Shown: positions 7,335 through 8,787 of the stretch, one piece after another | Layout of the letters: each line of letters starts with the position of its first letter | Numbering within the stretch: position 1 is the first letter of the stretch | Source of the DNA: Niastella sp. | GTDB taxonomy: Bacteria > Bacteroidota > Bacteroidia > Chitinophagales > Chitinophagaceae | Assembly (NCBI GenBank): GCA_021154515.1 | Contig: JAJKIL010000116.1 | Location: forward strand, 1-8,787 | Direction of reading: 5' to 3' | Length of the DNA stretch: 8,787 bases | Made by a program: the position numbers and the translations under genes | Notes under the pieces: model-generated | Told to the model about the DNA's origin: nothing | Databases searched by the model: none | What the model saw: the letters and a program-made list of their open reading frames with translations, nothing else

Positions 7335-8546
7335 ATGAAGATCCTCACAGGCATTGCCGGAATGAGCATGGCCGTTGTACTGATCGCCGCGGGTTGTAAG
7401 ACCAGTGAGTTGAAAAGGACCAACCAGGCGCTGGATTATTGTATTACCCAGTTGTCGAAAACAATTGGTACGCTGCACGATTCAACCCGGATGCCCCGCA
7501 GCATAGCCAATGGAAAAACGGACTGGCGCCTGGTGGGTTATCGCGACTGGACCAGCGGTTTCTGGCCCGGCATCCTCTGGTACGCCTATGAGTATACGCA
7601 TGACGAACAATGGAAACAACAGGCTGCCCGTTATTCTAATACATTATTTCCGCTGGCCGATACCGCCGCCATCGATCACGACCTGGGTTTCCAGGTATTC
7701 ACCAGCATTGGCAATGGGTACCGGCTTACGCATGATCCAACCTATAGATCGATCTTATTAAGAACTGCCGATACCCTCTCGAAATTATTCAATCCCAAAG
7801 TAGGCACCATTCTTTCCTGGCCCCGCGCCGTGCCCGGTGTTGACTGGCCCTTGCGCCACAACACCATTATGGATAATATGATCAACCTCGAACTCCTGTT
7901 CTGGGCATCAAAAAACGGTGGCGATAAAAGACTGTATGATATCGCGGTGAAACATGCCGAAACCACCATGCACCATCATTTTCGTCCCGATTATACCTCT
8001 TACCATATAATAGTATACGATACCGCTACCGGTCAAAAAGTAAAAGGGATCACCCACCAGGGTTATTCCGACAGCAGCATGTGGGCGAGGGGACAGGCAT
8101 GGGCTATTTATGGGTTTACCATGGTGGCCCGCGAAACCGGCGATACCCGCTTCCTGGATTTTGCACAAAAAGTGACCGACGTATACCTGGAAAAACTGCC
8201 TGCCGATTTAGTTCCTTACTGGGATTTCAATGCCCCCGATATTCCCAACGCGCCCCGCGATGCATCCGCAGCCGCTGTAGTGGCTTCCGGATTATTGGAG
8301 CTTTCTACCTTACTAACAGATGCTGCCAAATCAAATTATTACCGAACGAAAGCCGAAGCCATGCTGGTCTCGCTTTCTTCCAATAAATACCAAAGCCGGG
8401 AAGTGAACAATGCATTGCTGCTGCACTCGACCGGACATAAACCCAATGGCGGTGAAATTGATGCATCCATTATTTATGTCGATTACTATTACCTGGAGGC
8501 CTTGCTGCGGGAGAAAAGAATAAAAGAAGGAGGAATGAAAAAATGA
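7335..8546 (+). CDS. GH88 unsaturated glucuronyl hydrolase, lipoprotein
   Basis: 403 residues, near the usual family length. The N-terminus is a lipoprotein signal: hydrophobic segment 7-19 and lipobox IAAGC with C21 as the lipidated residue, supporting the start at 7335. GH88 removes the terminal delta-4,5-unsaturated uronic acid from oligosaccharides made by polysaccharide lyases, by hydration of the double bond. Motifs that match are DHDLGF with D116 and the MDNMINLELLFW block with D180. Their spacing of 64 residues is close to that of the two catalytic Asp residues known in Bacillus UGL (D88 and D149). HQGYSDSSMWARGQAW at 241-256 is also a typical block. The related family GH105 fits less well. 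Its place after two lyases is exactly the expected downstream step. It lies 61 bases past the large lyase's stop, behind a terminator, and overlaps the next gene. The sequence after the lipid Cys (KTSE) is not a clear surface-export signal, so it probably faces the periplasm. Confidence 0.92.
   Translation: MKILTGIAGMSMAVVLIAAGCKTSELKRTNQALDYCITQLSKTIGTLHDSTRMPRSIANGKTDWRLVGYRDWTSGFWPGILWYAYEYTHDEQWKQQAARYSNTLFPLADTAAIDHDLGFQVFTSIGNGYRLTHDPTYRSILLRTADTLSKLFNPKVGTILSWPRAVPGVDWPLRHNTIMDNMINLELLFWASKNGGDKRLYDIAVKHAETTMHHHFRPDYTSYHIIVYDTATGQKVKGITHQGYSDSSMWARGQAWAIYGFTMVARETGDTRFLDFAQKVTDVYLEKLPADLVPYWDFNAPDIPNAPRDASAAAVVASGLLELSTLLTDAAKSNYYRTKAEAMLVSLSSNKYQSREVNNALLLHSTGHKPNGGEIDASIIYVDYYYLEALLREKRIKEGGMKK
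8527..8534 (+). promoter_or_regulatory. Strong Shine-Dalgarno for the GH97-like gene
   Basis: AAGGAGGA lies within the last codons of the GH88 gene, with 9 bases between AGGAGG and the ATG at 8543. It is the only good Shine-Dalgarno in the window; the other visible starts have none, as is usual in Bacteroidota. It decides the start of the next gene. Confidence 0.65.
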
Positions 8547-8787
8547 TCAGACAGGTTTTGTTGATGACAGTGTTCATCCCAATCGTCAGTAGTAGTAGTT
8601 CGGCGCAAACCGTACCCGATGACACAAAAGCGAGCGTACAATCGCCCGATAAAAATATAACCGTACAATTTTATCAGAAGCAGTTAGAGCCCGGTAAACG
8701 GGAAATGTATTACCGGTTGAGTTATAAGAATACACCAGTGATCAGTGAATCTGCCCTGGATCTTCAACTGGATAACAACCTGAGCGA
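8543..8787 (+). CDS. GH97-like glycoside hydrolase, N-terminal fragment
   Basis: The first 81 residues are visible; the gene runs off the window. The start ATG overlaps the GH88 stop as ATGA, behind a good Shine-Dalgarno, so the two genes are translationally coupled. Residues 1-22 are a signal peptide (MIRQVLLMTVF, then a run of five Ser, ending AQ). The following VQSPDKNITVQFYQ, YYRLSYKNTPVI and LDLQLDNNL match the start of the GH97 N-terminal beta-sandwich, which typically reads SPDG-x-V-x-F, Y-x-V-x-Y-x-G-x-V-(I/L), then S-x-L-G-(L/F). GH97 enzymes are periplasmic or secreted alpha-glucosidases or alpha-galactosidases of Bacteroidota. The catalytic domain is not in the window, so the mechanism and specificity are unknown. 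The assignment rests on this short stretch plus the context of a glycan-degradation locus. Confidence 0.72.
   Translation, partial: MIRQVLLMTVFIPIVSSSSSAQTVPDDTKASVQSPDKNITVQFYQKQLEPGKREMYYRLSYKNTPVISESALDLQLDNNLS

Noticed and set aside
1..8787. tRNA, rRNA, CRISPR arrays, insertion sequences or attachment sites
   Set aside because: I saw no cloverleaf-like block, spaced identical repeats, transposase or terminal inverted repeats. The window is almost fully occupied by the genes described.

Overview
The window looks like chromosomal DNA from a Bacteroidota bacterium, most likely a Chitinophagaceae relative such as Niastella or Chitinophaga. This is inference from four things seen in the sequence: a one-protein hybrid two-component regulator ending in an AraC-type domain, a type IX secretion (T9SS) C-terminal sorting domain, signal peptides ending in Ala-Gln, and mostly absent Shine-Dalgarno sequences. 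All genes lie on the + strand and form a carbohydrate-utilisation locus for an acidic (uronic acid) polysaccharide.

Layout: (1) 2-1345, the C-terminal part of a hybrid two-component regulator (histidine kinase ATPase, receiver, AraC-type DNA-binding domain); its sensor lies upstream of the window. (2) 1419-3416, a secreted alginate-lyase-family polysaccharide lyase with a fibronectin III and a concanavalin-like C-terminal module. (3) 3596-7273 (the frame is open from 3533), a large multimodular paralogue of gene 2. It has two related beta-rich modules flanking the lyase domain, an Ig-like domain, two tandem family 3 carbohydrate-binding modules (CBM3, normally cellulose-binding) and a T9SS sorting tail. 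(4) A strong intrinsic terminator at 7279-7320. (5) 7335-8546, a family GH88 unsaturated glucuronyl hydrolase made as a lipoprotein. (6) 8543 to the edge, the start of a secreted GH97-like glycoside hydrolase, overlapping gene 5 by ATGA.

Working model (inference): the regulator senses a breakdown product. The T9SS-exported lyase binds a cellulose-like surface through its CBM3 pair and cleaves a uronic-acid polymer at a distance from the cell. The second lyase and the GH88 lipoprotein then turn the unsaturated oligosaccharides into monomers at the cell envelope, and the GH97 enzyme removes another sugar. No SusC/SusD transporter pair is visible here.

The most notable element is the 1225-residue lyase. 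Cellulose-binding modules on an alginate-lyase-type catalytic domain, beside a GH88, suggest that the substrate may be glucuronan, oxidised cellulose, or a uronan embedded in cellulose-containing walls rather than free alginate.
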